From Deltaproteobacteria bacterium HGW-Deltaproteobacteria-13 (GTDB lineage Bacteria; Desulfobacterota; Syntrophia; Syntrophales; Smithellaceae): a stretch of DNA of 64,000 nt. Below are positions 61,541 to 64,000 of the stretch, piece by piece (position 1 is the stretch's first letter; the number at the start of each line of letters is the position of its first letter). The position numbers and the translations under genes are program-made. A model generated the notes under the pieces. The model saw only the letters and a program-made list of their open reading frames with translations. It did not search any database and was not told the origin of the DNA. The DNA is taken from contig PHBJ01000015.1 of NCBI GenBank assembly GCA_002840555.1, positions 168,446-232,445 of the forward strand, written 5' to 3'.

Positions 61541-62324
61541 AGAACCTCTTTTCATCATGCTGGTCGGGCAACTGGCGTAAAAAGAAACTTTTTACCCGGG
61601 GATCTGTCGCCCGTTCTTTTAACTCCAGGGGCTTCCCTTCGGCAATCATGCCTTTGGCCTCTTTATCTAACATTAACACTCTGTGGGCTATTTTGTAAAT
61701 AGATTCCAGTTCGTGAGTCACGATCACCATCGTTGTGCCCAAAGCTTCATTTGTTTTGATGATCAAATCATCCAGCTCGGCGGCGGTCACCGGATCAAGT
61801 CCGGCAGATAATTCGTCAAAAAAAAGAACGCGTGGATCCAGCGCCATTGCCCGGGCGATGCCGGCTCTTTTTTTCATGCCGCCGGAAAGTTCGGACGGAT
61901 TGTGATTTTCGTAGCCGGCCAGGTTGACCATGCCTAATTTCATTTTAATAATATTCTCAATAGCGTCCGGATCGAGATCCGTGTATTCCTGCAGAGGCAA
62001 TGCAATATTTTCTTTGATTGTCATTGAACTGAACAGAGCACCGGACTGAAAAAGGACACCGATATTCTGGCGGTACCGGTTAAGGTCTTCTTCCCGGGCG
62101 TGGATAATATCGGTTCCCTGATACAAGACCTGGCCGGAAAAAGGTTTTTGCAGCCCGATCATGATCCTCAGCAACGTCGATTTGCCGCAGCCGCTGATGC
62201 CCACAATCACCAGAACTTCTCCTTTATATACTTTAAAACTTACATCTTCGAAAACAATATTGTCTCCGAAGCGGGCGGTCAGGTTTTTCACCTCAAGGAC
62301 CGGTTCTTTTTCCAATCGTTCCAA
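61530..62324 (-). CDS. mlaF: MCE/Mla ABC transporter ATP-binding protein MlaF
   Basis: The 264-residue ATPase has Walker A IVGISGCGKSTLLRIM near 35-50, the signature LSGGMKKRAGIARAMALDPR near 145-164 (the MlaF-type KKR form) and Walker B VLFFDELSAGLDPVTAAE near 165-182. It powers lipid movement through MlaE. It is between mlaE (22 bases) and mlaD. Confidence 0.95.
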   Translation of the reverse strand: MERLEKEPVLEVKNLTARFGDNIVFEDVSFKVYKGEVLVIVGISGCGKSTLLRIMIGLQKPFSGQVLYQGTDIIHAREEDLNRYRQNIGVLFQSGALFSSMTIKENIALPLQEYTDLDPDAIENIIKMKLGMVNLAGYENHNPSELSGGMKKRAGIARAMALDPRVLFFDELSAGLDPVTAAELDDLIIKTNEALGTTMVIVTHELESIYKIAHRVLMLDKEAKGMIAEGKPLELKERATDPRVKSFFLRQLPDQHDEKRFYVS

Positions 62325-62346
62325 AACGTTACTCCTTCCACTCTCT

Positions 62347-63528
62347 TTATATTGATAAAATATTACTTTTATTCATGTAATATAACATAATGGCAAAAAT
62401 GGAATCGGCCACAACGATCAGAAATATCGCCGCGACTACAGCGGAAGTAGTGAATTTACCGACATCCTGGGCGCCCGAGCGCACCTGGAATCCCCGTTGG
62501 CAGCCAATGGCGGAAATCAGTCCGGCAAAGACAGCGGCTTTAATCAAACTGGTGACAATATCGAAGACATGAATCGTTTTTAACGACTGCGTTACGTATG
62601 TCGTTACTGTCAGGTCCAGGCTGGTGACTCCGATAATCATACCGCCGAGAATGCCGGATAAATCAGCATAAATAGTCAAAATCGGCACAACAATGACTGT
62701 GGCCAAAACCTTGGGAACGGCCAAAAAGCTGATCGGATCAAAACCCATTGTATGCAGCGCGTCTACCTCTTCGTTGACCACCATGGTGCCTATTTCCGCG
62801 GCAAAGGCGGAGCCGGATCGTCCCGCAACCAGAATAGCCGTCATAAGAGGTCCCAGCTCTTTGATCATGGCAAAGCTGACCAGGGCGGGAACATAAATAT
62901 TCGCGCCGAATTGTTTGAACTGCAAATAAGACATGAAGGCCATGATCAGGCCCATGAGAAGGCCAATCAATGCAACGATGGGCAAACCATCAACGCCTGC
63001 CCTCTGAATATAAAAAAGAACGTCCTTCCACCTGAGTATCTTAGGATGCCTGATGATATAGAGTATCGCGACCACCAGTTCGCCGATGAAAGTGATAAAA
63101 TTGACAAAATCATGGGCAAGATACGATGATGTTTGCCCGATTTTATGGATAAGCCCTTCATGGGTTTTTTCCGGTTTAAAGGGCAGATGGTCCAGCGCGT
63201 CTTCGTGGATGACACTGAAAATTCCTTTAGCTTCATCGTTTAAATTAACCAGCCGGCATGGAATGTTTTGAGCAAGAGTATCCTTTTCAATTTGCACCAG
63301 AGTCAGTGCCGCCGCGCTATCCAGATAACAGACTTCTGAAAAATCGATGGTCACGGAACTCAGCTTTTGTCTGGAGATTTCCCGCTTAATATCATTCCTG
63401 AAGGCTGTCAGATTTTTCAGGCCGAATTCACCGGAAAGATAAATTAAAAGATTTAAATCTTCTCTTTTGTAAGAAATTCTGTGGCTTTCCGGACATTCTT
63501 TTTGTGGTTGTGTTGTCATAATTTTCAT
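62347..63528 (-). CDS. mlaE: MlaE permease with N-terminal STAS domain
   Basis: The 393-residue protein joins a STAS domain (about 20-120, LIYLSGEFGLKNLTAFRNDI then VTIDFSEVCYLDSAAALTLV) to a MlaE permease (about 140-390, with five or six membrane helices and the FVEALR-like loop LMAFMSYLQFKQFGANIYVP). In most proteobacteria the STAS protein MlaB is separate. Its transmembrane core carries VALIGLLMG and SGSAFAAEIGTMVVNEEVDA. It is the first gene of the operon mlaE-F-D-lipoprotein-yjbQ. Confidence 0.93.
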   Translation of the reverse strand: MKIMTTQPQKECPESHRISYKREDLNLLIYLSGEFGLKNLTAFRNDIKREISRQKLSSVTIDFSEVCYLDSAAALTLVQIEKDTLAQNIPCRLVNLNDEAKGIFSVIHEDALDHLPFKPEKTHEGLIHKIGQTSSYLAHDFVNFITFIGELVVAILYIIRHPKILRWKDVLFYIQRAGVDGLPIVALIGLLMGLIMAFMSYLQFKQFGANIYVPALVSFAMIKELGPLMTAILVAGRSGSAFAAEIGTMVVNEEVDALHTMGFDPISFLAVPKVLATVIVVPILTIYADLSGILGGMIIGVTSLDLTVTTYVTQSLKTIHVFDIVTSLIKAAVFAGLISAIGCQRGFQVRSGAQDVGKFTTSAVVAAIFLIVVADSIFAIMLYYMNKSNILSI

Positions 63529-63842
63529 CCGGCAGCAAGATTTATCGGGATAACAATCGAAATTCCGGAATTATTTAATACTCTTACCCGATACTTGTCA
63601 ATGGAATTTCAGAACATCATCCTTTAAGCCATTTTTTACATTTCGTTCAATCGGCTTAAACATTTCATTGAAGAAAAGAGTTAAAATAAGTTTTCGGAAA
63701 AAATCCATGGCTCCAATATCATCTAATAATTATCTAATAATTCAAATAGTTACAATGATGTTTCTTTATTTTTAAAATCTGGCACGATAATTTCAATAGT
63801 ATAAAGGCAAATAAACAAATTACCCTAAGGAGGTAACAGATC
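63529..63842. other. Intergenic gap between divergent mlaE and the right-edge gene
   Basis: The 314 bases are AT-rich. Near its right end TGGCACG (63780-63786), 4 bases and TTTCA (63791-63795) match the -24/-12 sigma-54 consensus except in the -12 GC. No gene is supported here. Confidence 0.45.
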
Positions 63843-64000
63843 ATGAGAAAAACATTGGCAACAACAATCGTAACGGCAGCGGTCATTCTTTTAACGGCAA
63901 CTTTCAGCTTTGCCGAATACACGGCGGCAGGAGCATCCAATTTCCCGTTCTTCCAGCTGGGCTGCTTAATCATCGGCGGGTTGATTCTGGTTTCTTTAAA
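63843..64000 (+). CDS. Exported or membrane protein (partial, runs off right edge)
   Basis: The ATG at 63843 follows a strong AAGGAGG by 9 bases. The visible 52 residues start MRKTLATTIVTAAVILLTA and have AFA-like cleavage region TFSFAEYTAAGASNF, then a second hydrophobic stretch GCLIIGGLILVSL. It is a secreted or membrane protein cut by the window edge; nothing more can be said about its family. A sigma-54-like element lies about 50 bases upstream. Confidence 0.7.
   Translation, partial: MRKTLATTIVTAAVILLTATFSFAEYTAAGASNFPFFQLGCLIIGGLILVSL

Overview
The window reads as a chromosomal segment of an anaerobic deltaproteobacterium (Desulfobacterota), most like the Syntrophales (Syntrophus/Smithella relatives). 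This is inferred from a Gram-negative envelope gene set (lpx, waa, bam, lol, mla), type IV pilus genes, a methanogen-type (DUF39) homocysteine synthesis protein, a single LolC/E subunit, moderate GC and gene order. Nearly all core genes lie on the minus strand in long, tightly packed runs. The plus strand is used mainly by an accessory block at 21.3-28.1 kb and a few single genes.

Layout. 0-3 kb: octanoyl/lipoyl transferase, glycine cleavage H protein, M24 aminopeptidase and a TPR protein. 3-9.3 kb: type IV pilus alignment and secretin genes pilMNOPQ with a PilW-like lipoprotein, preceded by a FtsB-like protein and a small XRE regulator. 9.4-11.2 kb: DUF39 homocysteine enzyme and dUTPase. 11.3-21.2 kb: the classic rimP-nusA-infB-(DUF503)-rbfA-nrnA-truB-rpsO-pnp translation and RNA-decay operon, led by a tRNA-Gly(CCC) with its own terminator. 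Here pnp is split by a one-base shift at a G run. 21.3-24.5 kb: a small membrane protein, an AqpZ-type aquaporin and a PIF1-like helicase fused to a WYL domain.

24.6-28.1 kb is the most unusual part. It holds six same-direction plus-strand units that look like integron gene cassettes. Five of the junctions carry a related repeat of about 55-66 bp, most with inverse-core and GTTRRRY-like core boxes and a shared centre (CGCTACGCTCCGG). No integrase gene is present, so this looks like a CALIN (cluster of attC sites lacking an integrase). Its cargo is an unknown protein, a secreted TPM-domain protein, a small membrane protein, a carboxymuconolactone decarboxylase-like protein, a VapBC toxin-antitoxin pair with its own promoter, and a flavoredoxin-like protein.

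28.1-36.7 kb: ubiE/menG, hisD-murA-prmC, prfA, rpmE, rho, with an orphan plus-strand gene wedged between prmC and prfA. 36.6-54.4 kb: an envelope supercluster of a Trm112-like peptide, waaC, waaF, a lipid A acyltransferase, lpxK, msbA, lpxB, gnnB, gnnA, lpxA, lpxD, ompH, bamA, lolD, lolC/E and lysS. The gnnA/gnnB pair between lpxA and lpxB predicts a lipid A built on a 2,3-diamino sugar. 54.5-57.2 kb: ssb, tatA, a RodZ-like protein, suhB. 57.2-59.3 kb: a probable Panacea-type toxin-antitoxin operon with a palindromic operator inside its promoter, and a cysteine-rich secreted orphan. 59.5-63.5 kb: an mla/MCE lipid transport operon (STAS-MlaE, MlaF, MlaD, auxiliary lipoprotein) ending in YjbQ. 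A partial exported or membrane protein begins at the right edge.

All calls are made by reading translated sequence and motifs; no database search was run.
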